Source: Paenibacillus sp. BIHB 4019 (GTDB lineage Bacteria; Bacillota; Bacilli; Paenibacillales; Paenibacillaceae). From it: a DNA stretch of 64,000 nucleotides. Shown here piece by piece: positions 16,622 through 25,380 of this stretch (position 1 is its first letter; every line of letters begins with the position of its first letter). Position numbers and translations under genes: made by a program. Location: the NCBI RefSeq assembly GCF_002741035.1, contig NZ_CP016808.1, positions 248,001 through 312,000 of the forward strand. Reading direction: 5' to 3'. Below the pieces are notes generated by a model. It was not told where the DNA came from, did not search any database, and saw only the letters and a program-made list of their open reading frames with translations.

Positions 16622-17904
16622 TCTCCTTCGCAGCTATATTCCGGAAAATGCATTTGAATTTCAGATACCATAAAGCTCATCACATCATTCAGCACAAAAT
16701 CAGCCCCGGCCTGCGCCGCCCCGCGCCTCCGAAAGGTCAGCTTCAGCCGCTTCTTGCCCGATTCCGAGCGGATATTATCGCTGATGAAAGGGTTCATTCC
16801 ATACGTCTGCCCGCTGCGGCCGAGCGGCTTGCCATCTACCTCGGCGCTTGCCAGCTCCAGCGCATCCGCAGCCTCGAAGGAATGCACAAGCCGCATCAGC
16901 TCGCTGACTGCCCGCACCGCCACCGACTGCTGGCGGGCATATTTGCCAATGAAGCCTTCACGCCTGCGATTGGAGAACAAGGGGTAATCAAGCTTGCCAA
17001 CCTGCGACATAATCGGCTGGGTCAGCTTCCAAACGCTCCATACGCCGGATGCCTCCTTCGGGCTGACAACAGTCAAATCCTCGGCGGAACGCTTGATGTA
17101 ACGGACATCCTGCTCATCGCCATCTACGAGATAGCCGTGATCCGCTCCCGTTTTGCGCAGCGACAGCACATGCTCGTAATTGATGCGGTCCGCCGCCGGA
17201 ACGGGAAAGCCGCTGTTGCGAATTTCCAGTCGCTCAATGTTCCATAGCGGCACAATGTCCGGCTTTTTAAACCGCTCATACTGCTCCAGATCGACGCTAA
17301 TTTCTAAAATTTCCTCGTCTTCCTCCGGAATGCGGTCGCTTCCAGTCAGTACGAGATCTATAAACTTGTAGGCGTAAGGATGATTTAACGTCTTCCACGG
17401 TATGCCATTTTTTTGAAAAACATCATAAAGCCGCTCAATCTCGCCCGTGTAGGTCTGGCTGCGCTCCGCGCGAGCGCTTATGGCGTAGCTGCCCCGATTC
17501 GTTTCCATCTTCCCTTGAAAAATGCGGCGCCGTGCCAGCAGCTCATTCAGCTCGGGATAGCTGCATTCCATAAACACCGTCAGCAGCTTGCACTCCTGCT
17601 TGCGGCTTAGGCCTGCAATAATGTCATGCAGCGGAATTTCCGGCTGCTTGGCGTCTCCCGGCAGCATCGGATACAAAAAATCATGGATCGGATCGATATC
17701 CTCTCGCGCGCAGACGGTGACGAAAATATCATTTTTGTCGTCACCCGCTCCCAGTTCTCCGAAGATGCGCTGCTCAAGCTCGCGGTTCATCTTCTCCTGA
17801 TAATCGACGACCCCGTTGAACATGCTGGTCATGAGCTGCTTTAATATTTTTCGCTGCTCCAAATCCTCCATCCGGCTAAGCCGATCCTGTATGATGTCCT
17901 TCAT
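16612..17904 (-). CDS. Uncharacterised injection-cluster protein (430 aa), baseplate candidate
   Basis: A soluble protein with a helical N-terminus (DYQEKMNRELEQRIFGEL), a charged middle, and a C-terminus ending FVLNDVMSFMVSEIQMHFP. The YQEKMNRELEQ segment is loosely like the opening of TssF, but no profile match can be claimed. To my recollection, related Firmicute proteins carry the uninformative label 'normocyte-binding protein'. It lies between the PP2C/TPR gene and a 231-aa partner whose start it overlaps. A wedge or scaffold role is a guess from gene order. Confidence 0.55.
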   Translation of the reverse strand: MKDIIQDRLSRMEDLEQRKILKQLMTSMFNGVVDYQEKMNRELEQRIFGELGAGDDKNDIFVTVCAREDIDPIHDFLYPMLPGDAKQPEIPLHDIIAGLSRKQECKLLTVFMECSYPELNELLARRRIFQGKMETNRGSYAISARAERSQTYTGEIERLYDVFQKNGIPWKTLNHPYAYKFIDLVLTGSDRIPEEDEEILEISVDLEQYERFKKPDIVPLWNIERLEIRNSGFPVPAADRINYEHVLSLRKTGADHGYLVDGDEQDVRYIKRSAEDLTVVSPKEASGVWSVWKLTQPIMSQVGKLDYPLFSNRRREGFIGKYARQQSVAVRAVSELMRLVHSFEAADALELASAEVDGKPLGRSGQTYGMNPFISDNIRSESGKKRLKLTFRRRGAAQAGADFVLNDVMSFMVSEIQMHFPEYSCEGEWA

Positions 17905-17953
17905 TCCGTTCTCCCTCCCTGCTGGCTGCTGTGCTTTGGCTTAGCTGGTGCAG

Positions 17954-19870
17954 CTAGCCCGTTGTATTCGCCTGCTGCGTTGCCTCCTGATCGGGCGCCT
18001 TAGTTGGCGCTGGCGTTGCCGCCGGAGTAGCGTCAACCGTACCGCCGCCCGTTCCCGCGCCGCTTCCGGCTGACGAACCTGCATCGGCCGTGCTATTGGC
18101 AGTGCCGCCTGCACCGCTAGCATCTGCGCCACTGCCGCTTGCTCCGCTATTGTTGCCTGTACCGCCGCTGCCGCTTGCTCCGCTATTGTTGCCCGCGCTG
18201 CTGCTCGCATTGCCGCTGCCCGCGCTGCTTCCGCCAGCAGCACTATTCGCTTCGCTGCCGCTTCCCGTTCCGTCACTGCCCGCTCCGCCACCATCCCCCA
18301 TGCCGGCATCGCCGCCCGCTGCCGGGCTAGGCACCGGGTTCAGCTTATCCTCCGCCTTGCCGATGCTGCGCTCCAGCTTGAACACCGGCTCCAGCACCGC
18401 GATTTCCTGATAAATCGCCTGTGCTTGCGTATAAGCGTCAATCGCCGCCTCATAATTGCCGGCGGCAAAGCTGCGGTCGCCGCGCTTCTCCAAATTCTCG
18501 GCCTTCAGCAGCTTCTGCTCCTTCACAAGCTCGGCAATTTTCGCCTCGGCTTCATCCAGCTTCGTCTTAATTTCCTTCTCGCCGTCCGCAAATCCCACAT
18601 TAAGCGCAGCCTTGCGCGCCTGCTTGTAGAGCAGCACCGCTGCCGAATAATCCTGCCCTTCGGCCTTCAAATCCGCCTCCTGCACAATCGCGGCGATGCG
18701 GACATATTCATCGATTTGGCTTATTTTCTGATCCAACTCCTGCTGGTCATAGAGCCCGTCATTTTTCGTCTCTTCCTTCGCCTTCTTGTATTGCGTCAGC
18801 GCCTTCTCGTAGTCGCCGTCCTTCAAAAACCCGTCTCCGGCGACGATGAGATCGACCTTCTTGTATTTCACGCCATATAAGGCGATATGCACTTTATCCT
18901 TAAGCTTCTTGGCTTCGGCACGGGCTTCGCTGTACGATTTCAGCGCTTGCGCATAATTGCGCTCCTCGACGTAGGTGTCGCCCGTCTGCTCATATTCCAG
19001 CATATTGGCAAGGCCTTCCGCCATCCGCGCCGCAGTCCGGCTTTTATAATAAATAGCGAAGCCGGCCGCAATGATGACCGGAATCATCACCAGCGCAATC
19101 CGCTTCACCCATTTGCTCCATTTTTTCTTGTCTTCCTTGTACACTTTATCTACGTAGACAGCGGCCGCCGTATAATTGCCAATGACCGGCTGCTGCTTGC
19201 TGAGCAGCACTTCCTCAAGCGTATCGACGAGCGCGGTCGGGTCCTCTGTATCCTCCAGCGAATCCAGCATTTCAGGAACGTCCACGCTTTCCCACATGCC
19301 TGGCGTAACGAGCAGCAGCACGTCGCCGTCATTTAGCGCCGTCTTTTTCGAAATAAACGGCTCTAAGCCTTCCGGCTTGCCGACGTATTGCAGCAAATTA
19401 TGGCGCTCCTCGTGACGGTCTACCTTATAGGCGGAAATGCTTTCGCGATCCGCCATCGCCTGCGCTAAAGATAAATCCTTGCTTTGACCAAGCAGCCTTC
19501 CCCCGCGAAAATGATAAAGCCGCGCATTGCCCGCTACCGCCCATACGATGCGGGTATAATCCGTAACGACCATAATCAGGCTCGCCTTCAGCCGTACGCG
19601 CCGGCTTTCGAGGCGAAGCCAATCCTGCGCTTCCTGCAAATAAGACTCCAGCTTGCGCTTTGACATTGTCGGCCTATGCGTGAAGTTTTCAAGCAGGCAC
19701 TGCACTGCCATTTCGGCGCTGCGCACCTCCACATCGTTATCGCAGCCATCCGCGACAATCCAGCAGGCTCTGTCATCCAGCTCGACGTAAGCAAAATAAT
19801 CCCGATTTTCCATAAACGTCCCTGCCTCCGACAGGAAATCCGTTTTGAAGCTGCTGTTTTCCTTTCTCAT
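17954..19870 (-). CDS. Membrane-anchored PP2C-like protein with TPR repeats
   Basis: A 638-residue protein. Residues 1 to about 245 form a PP2C-like domain (VADGCDND with the metal Asp, later GDVLLLVTPGMWE). A single membrane helix at about 256-275 (IALVMIPVIIAAGFAIYY) follows, then about four TPR-like helix pairs at 290-500 (NYAQALKSYSEARAEAKK, DYEKALTQYKKAKEE, NYEAAIDAYTQAQAIY), then a Gly/Ser/Ala-rich tail of about 120 residues. The topology places the phosphatase inside and the TPR region and tail outside, across the wall. The 'DG' motif of the usual second metal site (DGL/DGV in active PP2Cs) reads PGMWE, so activity may be reduced. GGAGG precedes the ATG. Confidence 0.75.
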   Translation of the reverse strand: MRKENSSFKTDFLSEAGTFMENRDYFAYVELDDRACWIVADGCDNDVEVRSAEMAVQCLLENFTHRPTMSKRKLESYLQEAQDWLRLESRRVRLKASLIMVVTDYTRIVWAVAGNARLYHFRGGRLLGQSKDLSLAQAMADRESISAYKVDRHEERHNLLQYVGKPEGLEPFISKKTALNDGDVLLLVTPGMWESVDVPEMLDSLEDTEDPTALVDTLEEVLLSKQQPVIGNYTAAAVYVDKVYKEDKKKWSKWVKRIALVMIPVIIAAGFAIYYKSRTAARMAEGLANMLEYEQTGDTYVEERNYAQALKSYSEARAEAKKLKDKVHIALYGVKYKKVDLIVAGDGFLKDGDYEKALTQYKKAKEETKNDGLYDQQELDQKISQIDEYVRIAAIVQEADLKAEGQDYSAAVLLYKQARKAALNVGFADGEKEIKTKLDEAEAKIAELVKEQKLLKAENLEKRGDRSFAAGNYEAAIDAYTQAQAIYQEIAVLEPVFKLERSIGKAEDKLNPVPSPAAGGDAGMGDGGGAGSDGTGSGSEANSAAGGSSAGSGNASSSAGNNSGASGSGGTGNNSGASGSGADASGAGGTANSTADAGSSAGSGAGTGGGTVDATPAATPAPTKAPDQEATQQANTTG

Positions 19871-19903
19871 CTGTACCTCCGCATCCTTGTCGCTTGCCGC
19901 CGA

Positions 19904-20773
19904 TCACCAGACCTCCAGCACAATGACGGTGGCATTATCCTGATTGACCAAACGTTTTTTCTCGATCGCTTCAATCATGTATTCGGCTGCTTCATGGGGG
20001 CTCTGGCTTTTTTTCAGCGCCTCCTCCATTTCCACCTCCGACAAGGTATTGTATAGACCGTCGCTGCACAGCAGCACTTTATCGCCCTGCCGCAGCTCGA
20101 AGGGCTTCTCGCCGATTTCCATCTCCTGATAGCCCTCATAGCCTAAATAGTTAATGAGCTGCTTGCGCTGAGGATTCGCAAGTGCCTCTTCCTTGGAAAT
20201 TTCGCCGGACAAATAACGTTCCTCCAGCAGCGTTGCATACGTATGCTTCTGGTTAACCGGGATGAAATCGCCATTTCGGTAAATAAGCAAAATGCTGTCG
20301 CCCACTGCGCCCCAATACAGCTTCAGGCCGCGCATTACCGCAACGACCAGAGTCGTCCCGCCGCTCGCACCGCCCAGCTGCCGCAAAATTTCACTATTGG
20401 CAAGCCTCGCTGCCTTGGAAATAAAAGGGGCGATCTCCTTCTCAGCGGAGACATTCATAAATTGCCGCATAAAAGTTGTGACCGCCACCGTACTTGCCAT
20501 TCGGCCGTTGGAAAGGCCGCTTATCCCATCGGCCAGCACCGCTACAACCCCTTGCGGCGTCTCGGCACTGGCAAAATAATCATCCTGTTCATTTCTTGCG
20601 CCAATCGTCTGGCCGTTGCCAATTGGCAGCTCCTGTACCGAATGCGCGGGCTCTGCTTCCGCCGGACTGTTTACAAGCAGGCGCCGCCGAATGAGCAGCA
20701 GCGCTGCTATAACAGCCAGAAAAGCCAGCAATATAATGACCGGAGGAATATCCATCAGCCTCATCATAATCAT
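19904..20773 (-). CDS. PP2C-family Ser/Thr phosphatase with N-terminal membrane anchor
   Basis: About 289 residues: an N-terminal membrane helix (VIILLAFLAVIAALLLI) and then a full PP2C domain with ARNEQDDYFA, AVLADGISGLSNG, GAVGDSILLIYRNG, LLCSDGLYNTLS and NQDNATVIVLEV. These are the metal-binding and core motifs of active PP2C enzymes (PppA/Stp1 type). The start at 20773 lies 4 nt after the stop of the FHA gene; a longer frame to 20860 would overlap that gene and is not favoured. A downstream ATG at 20755 is also possible. It probably reverses the kinase encoded at 28019-28933 within the same locus. Confidence 0.85.
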   Translation of the reverse strand: MIMMRLMDIPPVIILLAFLAVIAALLLIRRRLLVNSPAEAEPAHSVQELPIGNGQTIGARNEQDDYFASAETPQGVVAVLADGISGLSNGRMASTVAVTTFMRQFMNVSAEKEIAPFISKAARLANSEILRQLGGASGGTTLVVAVMRGLKLYWGAVGDSILLIYRNGDFIPVNQKHTYATLLEERYLSGEISKEEALANPQRKQLINYLGYEGYQEMEIGEKPFELRQGDKVLLCSDGLYNTLSEVEMEEALKKSQSPHEAAEYMIEAIEKKRLVNQDNATVIVLEVW

Positions 20774-20777
20774 CGGC

Positions 20778-21305
20778 TTAACCTGAACTGTCTTCCCATT
20801 CAAAATGGGCGCCGCACAGCGGAATGAAAATAAATTTGCTATGGCCAAGCTGGATGACATCGTAGGAGGTCAGCTCGACAGGGGAATAAACCGCTTCATT
20901 GTTGTGGTAGGCAAGACCGGAAGCATCGCCTGGAAGCAAATAAAAATTGCGTTTTTTCGGGTCGTAGACGATAACGGCATGATTGCGGCGGGAGACGGTG
21001 TTATCCCCAATAATGCGAATATGCATCTCTTCCGAGCGGCCGATAAAATTTTTCTCCGCCATAATGCGGTAATCTTGGCCAAGCTGCGGACCTTCAATGC
21101 ACACAAGCCAGCCCGTTACCGGATGGATTCCCTTCGTTTCGCCCAAATAAGGCATCGTCTTATCATCCGTCTCCGGCTGCTGGGCCGCCTTGCGGTCGCC
21201 GCCCCTCACTGCCGCAGGCTCGACGCTAATACTGCAATAAGGGCATAAATTGCCATGCTTTCTGGTGCTGAACATGTGGCCGTTCGGGCATCTTGTCAAA
21301 CTCAT
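20778..21305 (-). CDS. FHA-domain protein with N-terminal zinc ribbon
   Basis: A 175-residue protein. It starts with Cys-Pro-Asn-Gly-His and a CPYC pair at about residues 6-25, probably a small zinc ribbon. An FHA domain follows at about 75-165: NFIGRSEEMHIRI and NTVSRRNHAVIVYD carry the phosphothreonine-binding Arg, Ser and His positions. FHA proteins bind phosphothreonine and in T6SS (Fha/TagH) relay the kinase signal. It is followed 4 nt later by the PP2C gene. Function in the injection system is inferred from context. Confidence 0.85.
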   Translation of the reverse strand: MSLTRCPNGHMFSTRKHGNLCPYCSISVEPAAVRGGDRKAAQQPETDDKTMPYLGETKGIHPVTGWLVCIEGPQLGQDYRIMAEKNFIGRSEEMHIRIIGDNTVSRRNHAVIVYDPKKRNFYLLPGDASGLAYHNNEAVYSPVELTSYDVIQLGHSKFIFIPLCGAHFEWEDSSG

Positions 21306-21418
21306 CTAAGCTCTTCCCCCGTCTATTTAATCGTAAACGCACGCCGCTGCCGCTGCTTCCACAGCTGCTTGCACGCGCGTCTCGCGGTATGTTCTTCGTT
21401 ATGTACAGCTGCCTTTCG

Positions 21419-21991
21419 TTATTTAACGAGCAGCCTCGTATTCGCAATGACAATCAAATCGCCGCTATCTATGCGGTATGATTGCTCATTGTCAATTCTC
21501 GTAATGACGCTATTGTTGTACTTGCGCAATCCCACGCCGTTCGTCGAATCCAAATCCTCCAAATACCAAATGCCTTTAGAGTGGTTCAGCACCGCATGCT
21601 GCAGGCTGATAATCGACGCATATTCGGCATCAGAGAGGTCTACATCCACATCGCTGCGGCTTGAGCTTTTGCCGATCAATAGCGAGGTTTCTCCATCTAT
21701 GTACCATTCCTTCAAACGCTCGCCCTCCTCGTCTATCATGACGAGCCGGGTAATCACTGCTGCTTTGCTTGCACTTTTCCATTGCGGCCTCCATTTGAAA
21801 GCCAGCCATACCACGATTAAAATTCCTGCGATTACGCCGGTTGCCCCTTGCAGCATTTTGTCTTCATTGATGAAGAAGGCATAATATAAAGCTTCAATAG
21901 CCAGAATGGCGATAATGATATCCAGGGCTATAATGCCTGCCGATCTGCCGCTCGGGTTACGACCTGAAACAGCCGTCGCCTTCACCGTCAT
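21419..21991 (-). CDS. Membrane FHA-domain protein
   Basis: A 190-residue protein with two N-terminal membrane helices (IIALDIIIAILAIEALYYAF and GVIAGILIVVWLAF) and a C-terminal FHA domain: LLIGKSSSRSDVDVDL, IISLQHAVLNH and LEDLDSTNG, with all key phospho-binding residues. This would display an FHA module on the inner face of the cell membrane, near the two membrane phosphatases. It sits between the J-domain gene and the soluble FHA gene. Confidence 0.85.
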   Translation of the reverse strand: MTVKATAVSGRNPSGRSAGIIALDIIIAILAIEALYYAFFINEDKMLQGATGVIAGILIVVWLAFKWRPQWKSASKAAVITRLVMIDEEGERLKEWYIDGETSLLIGKSSSRSDVDVDLSDAEYASIISLQHAVLNHSKGIWYLEDLDSTNGVGLRKYNNSVITRIDNEQSYRIDSGDLIVIANTRLLVK

Positions 21992-22030
21992 TCCTCCGTT
22001 CTCCCGCTTCCTTGAACACTTGGCACCGCT

Positions 22031-22489
22031 TTATTTTTTGCCGAAAAAGCGATTGAATAAATCCGTCGTATCCAGCGGATTGCTTGGTTTGCCGCCAGGC
22101 TTCTCCGTCATGCCTTCCTTGCCCTGCGGCTTAAAGCCGAAAAACTGCTCAAATTGCTTCGACAGCGGTGTTCCATCGCCGCCACCTCCTGCCATGCCCG
22201 CTGCTCCGCCAGCCGATTTCCTGCCCGCATTTGCGCCCATGCCCGCAGCGCTGCCTTTCGCCCCGCCTGCATGCCCTCTGCCGGAAAGCGACTCATCGTA
22301 GCTGCTCCGTTTAGCCGGATCACCCAGCGTTTCGTAGGCTGTCTGAATTTCCTTGAATTTGCGTTCCGCATCCGCGCTGCCGCCATTCGTATCAGGATGA
22401 TAGCGCTTGGCCAGCTTGCGATAAGCCTGCTTGATCGCTGCTGCGTCTGCCTCTTTCGGGACGCCTAAAACGTCATAATAGTTGTTCAT
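22031..22489 (-). CDS. J-domain (DnaJ-like) co-chaperone
   Basis: A 152-residue protein with a complete N-terminal J-domain: [32 protein letters not shown] (the HPD motif that stimulates Hsp70 ATPase) and [16 protein letters not shown] Gly/Ala-rich linker and a short FNRFFG-type C-terminal end follow; the zinc fingers and client domain of full DnaJ are missing. It is the third gene of the injection operon, right after the tube gene, and is the obvious partner for the Hsp70-like protein at 12482-15901. Confidence 0.9.
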   Translation of the reverse strand: MNNYYDVLGVPKEADAAAIKQAYRKLAKRYHPDTNGGSADAERKFKEIQTAYETLGDPAKRSSYDESLSGRGHAGGAKGSAAGMGANAGRKSAGGAAGMAGGGGDGTPLSKQFEQFFGFKPQGKEGMTEKPGGKPSNPLDTTDLFNRFFGKK

Positions 22490-22535
22490 TCGGCTCCCTC
22501 ATCACTTTTCAAAATATGGGAAATACCCCTTTAAT

Positions 22536-22569
22536 CAAATTCAAGAGGCATATATGCCTCTTGAATTTG
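22536..22569 (-). promoter_or_regulatory. Perfect hairpin after the tube gene, without U-run
   Basis: The 15-base arm CAAATTCAAGAGGCA, a TATA loop, and a perfectly matching arm form a 34-base palindrome between the tube gene and the J-domain gene. No T-run follows on the minus strand, so it is unlikely to be a full terminator. It could protect the upstream sheath-tube mRNA from 3' decay and thereby set tube above downstream genes. Confidence 0.6.
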
Positions 22570-22624
22570 CTAGCCTGCTCTATAGGAAACGGGTCCCGCG
22601 AGCGGGCACTGCCGAATTCAGGCC

Positions 22625-23050
22625 TTATAGCGGGTAACCGCCGTCGATAGCTGTAAATTCGGTTTTGTCTTTCTTTTGCTTGATGTACAGTTCGAAAGTG
22701 CCGACGCCTTCGGTGTCGCCAAATCTTTCTGTGTAGTCAACAACGAATGCGTTCGGGAAGTGGATTTTGCGAACCACTTGGTCAGCAGAAATAACTTCCA
22801 GCGTTACTTTGCGGTAGCTGTCTGCTTTTTCAGCAGGAACGAGCGACCAGTTCGCAAGTTTGAGCGTGTCGTCAAAAGCGTCGCCGTCTGTTGCTGTAAT
22901 GATTTTGCCGCTGATGCGAAGCGTAGCGCCTACATCAGTGGAGCGTGCATTGGAATCATCCGGTGTATCTGTGTCATACTTTACGGTTTGGATGTTGTCC
23001 AAGCCCAGCTCGATTTTTTCTGCGCCTTCAATCGTCAACTTAAATCCCAT
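22625..23050 (-). CDS. Hcp/TssD-like tube protein
   Basis: A 141-residue, beta-rich protein: residues 1-15 GFKLTIEGAEKIEL, a middle TLEVISADQVVRKIHF, and PNAFVVDYTERFGDTEG followed by a GTFELYIKQKKD strand. The 'R.I.FP.AFVV.Y.E.F' segment matches the pattern in Hcp/TssD and phage tail-tube proteins, and the length is usual for Hcp. It lies just downstream of the sheath gene, the standard sheath-tube order. GGAGG precedes the ATG. It would be the inner tube of the injection apparatus; the family call should be tested by structure prediction. Confidence 0.7.
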   Translation of the reverse strand: MGFKLTIEGAEKIELGLDNIQTVKYDTDTPDDSNARSTDVGATLRISGKIITATDGDAFDDTLKLANWSLVPAEKADSYRKVTLEVISADQVVRKIHFPNAFVVDYTERFGDTEGVGTFELYIKQKKDKTEFTAIDGGYPL

Positions 23051-23116
23051 ATTAAAATTCCTCCTTGAAATGGTGTACCCGCAGGTGCTAGCGCCTGACG
23101 AGTTCTATATATGTTG

Positions 23117-23146
23117 AAAGGGGAGCGCCCGAAGGCGTTCTCCTTT
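23117..23146 (-). promoter_or_regulatory. UUCG-capped hairpin between sheath and tube genes
   Basis: On the minus strand, AAAGGAGAACGCC, then TTCG, then GGCGCTCCCCTTT form a stable stem with a C(UUCG)G tetraloop and a few G-U pairs. No U-run follows. It may act as an mRNA-stability or processing element that lets sheath and tube levels differ. Confidence 0.55.
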
Positions 23147-23182
23147 AACACCCGATTGGGGACTTGCTTTAAGCGAAAGGCG

Positions 23183-25351
23183 TTACGCCTTAACCGGCGT
23201 CGTTCCTTTTGTAATCATCACTTCAAGGTTCTTCACATTGCCGTTGAACACGAGATCAATGTGGCAAAGATTGCTCTTCTCATCAATGATGAAGCTCATA
23301 TCATCGCCATCATGAATAATCGAGTTCGTATAGCCGCGCGAACCAAGCCATTTGCTTTTTTGGCTGCTTGGATTGTTGCTGAAGAACTTCACGATATTTT
23401 CATGCTTGAAGTCGCCCGTCTGGAAGCGGAGAATACGCTCAACATAAGTGCTGACAAGCGTCTTATAGATGGAGTCAAATCCGTCCTCCGAGGTAGCAAG
23501 GCTTCTCGCTTTGTATACCGTAATGCGTCTGATGTCCTTCGCTTGCAACTGCGCGTTCTCCGAGGAGAAAATAAAGCCGAAGTTTTTGCGATTAATCGCA
23601 TCCTTGATGTTGTTCGTGAAGCCCGAAATTTCCTTCGCCATCGTCGTCGGAACGCGAAGCGCATTGTCGCCTGCTTCAATGTCGAAGCGGACGCCTGGAT
23701 ATTCGCGGCTGACCGTTTTGTATTGGTCGCGCAAATATTCCGGACACTGATAAGCGGAAACAAGGCCGGCAGCAACATAAGCTGCGCCTACATAAACGCC
23801 CTCAATCCACAGGCGCAAAATGTCTTCCTTCTCCTGCGACAGTTGGACGCCATATTCGGTTTGCAGCATGCGGCTATCGATGACAACGCCTGACTTGTCT
23901 TTCGGGATAATGGTGAAGTTCGGTACGGTAGGAATAGCGAATTCGCTGTAGGATTTGCGGGTCAGCACGCTGCATTTGTCCAAATACTTGTCGATGCCCG
24001 CAGTGGCAATGTTGCTGAAGGTCGTCTCTTCGCCTGTCTCAAAGCTGAAAAAGACTTGAATTTTGTATTCACCCAACACTTGAAGCAAGGAAGATAACGA
24101 CTCCATGCTGTTGCCGTCCTGCTTCACTACTTGCTCGTTGCCTTTGAAGCGCTCACGCGATACTTTTACTTTTCCGGCTGTTTCCAGCTCGACGGAAGGC
24201 ACGATGCCGAACCAAATCGTATCGGAAAAATCATTTTTCGCATTCACGGTGTTCAGGTACGTTTCCAGCCTTGTAATGCTGCTGCTTTTTACCGTCATAT
24301 CGAGCTTATTATTCGTAATAAGCAGGGACGGCGCCATACCTTTGTTTTTGCTTGTATATTGGTCGAAAAACATCTTTACGCCCAAAATTTTCTCTACAAG
24401 CGGCTTAACCGTTTTGACGAAATCATCCTTCGCCGTTTTGTAAAACTCCAGGTACGTGTTGTAGTTTCTCACTTCTGTCGCTGTATCCACATCTGCTTGT
24501 ACAGCTGGCAGCGGCGAGAACGTACGCACAACCAAATCCTTTACATAGGCCGACGGCGAATCCGTCACCGAACCGTAATCATCCGCGAACACTTCGGAGA
24601 GTGCGCTGCCGCTGCTCTCATCAAGCAGCATCAGCTCCTGGCTGTCGCTTTTCGGTGCTTCAATGATTTTCAGCTCGCCGCTTTCGCCGATCGTAAGCAA
24701 ACCGATTTGCACCGCTTCGCTTGCATTTTCTTCCTGCGAGCCGCCAAGGAGCAGCCGCGTCTTAATATCCTCGATTGCGAGTGGAAGCATCGCCATAACA
24801 TTGTTATAGTTCTTGCTCGCTTCCTCGAAGAGCACATTGAGCTTGTCGCCCATATCCAGCTGCTTCGGATCGCCATCGTCGAGCTTCTCGTACTGGCTGT
24901 ACAAGTAATGGATTTCTTTGCGCACTTGGCGAATATCGTCCATTACCTTCTTCGGGGAAATCATGTCGAGCAAATGCTCGAATTTGAAATCTACGTTGGA
25001 GATGCCTTGGCTGCGCTTCGCATCAATGAGCGTAAACAGCATTTTCAGAAAATCGTTGTGCTGGTCGATCTTGATTTCTGAAATTTGATCCTCGGCAAGC
25101 CCCTCCGGCTTCTTCAAGGAATAAACGACCTTCTGGTTCGCTGCGTTGAAAAAGGAATAGACGCTAGGCGAGAACTTGTCCAGAAACTCATCGAAGCTGC
25201 GAACGAGCAGGTTCGTATTCAGTTCCTTTACCTTGTCGTCGCTTAGGCTATCAATGCCTTTCACGTCGCCTACCAGCGTTATCAAGTCCAGTTTTTCGGG
25301 ATTAATTTCCTCAAAAAGAATAGTTCGGTTCGTCTGATTAATAATGTCCAT
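23183..25351 (-). CDS. Contractile sheath protein, apparent TssB-TssC fusion
   Basis: A 722-residue protein. The first about 210 residues read like TssB: LDLITLVGDVKG, then RSFDEFLDKFSPSVYSF, then DFLKMLFTLIDAKRS. From about 290 it reads like TssC: a helical segment around NTYLEFYKTAKDDFVK, a core with WFGIVPSVELE, a long IEGVYVGAAYVAAGLVSAYQ helix, and a C-terminus with IVKFFSNNP and a final beta strand. In T6SS these are two proteins; one chain here would make a phage-like single sheath. No clear Shine-Dalgarno is seen before the ATG at 25351, which is odd for a protein needed in hundreds of copies. The family call is from manual motif comparison. Confidence 0.65.
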   Translation of the reverse strand: MDIINQTNRTILFEEINPEKLDLITLVGDVKGIDSLSDDKVKELNTNLLVRSFDEFLDKFSPSVYSFFNAANQKVVYSLKKPEGLAEDQISEIKIDQHNDFLKMLFTLIDAKRSQGISNVDFKFEHLLDMISPKKVMDDIRQVRKEIHYLYSQYEKLDDGDPKQLDMGDKLNVLFEEASKNYNNVMAMLPLAIEDIKTRLLLGGSQEENASEAVQIGLLTIGESGELKIIEAPKSDSQELMLLDESSGSALSEVFADDYGSVTDSPSAYVKDLVVRTFSPLPAVQADVDTATEVRNYNTYLEFYKTAKDDFVKTVKPLVEKILGVKMFFDQYTSKNKGMAPSLLITNNKLDMTVKSSSITRLETYLNTVNAKNDFSDTIWFGIVPSVELETAGKVKVSRERFKGNEQVVKQDGNSMESLSSLLQVLGEYKIQVFFSFETGEETTFSNIATAGIDKYLDKCSVLTRKSYSEFAIPTVPNFTIIPKDKSGVVIDSRMLQTEYGVQLSQEKEDILRLWIEGVYVGAAYVAAGLVSAYQCPEYLRDQYKTVSREYPGVRFDIEAGDNALRVPTTMAKEISGFTNNIKDAINRKNFGFIFSSENAQLQAKDIRRITVYKARSLATSEDGFDSIYKTLVSTYVERILRFQTGDFKHENIVKFFSNNPSSQKSKWLGSRGYTNSIIHDGDDMSFIIDEKSNLCHIDLVFNGNVKNLEVMITKGTTPVKA

Positions 25352-25380
25352 TAGGCATGGCGCATAATTTTAGGCTGAAA

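Noticed and set aside
18090..18410. Plus-strand Leu/Pro-rich frame
   Set aside because: It is the antisense of the Gly/Ser/Ala tail of the PP2C/TPR protein.
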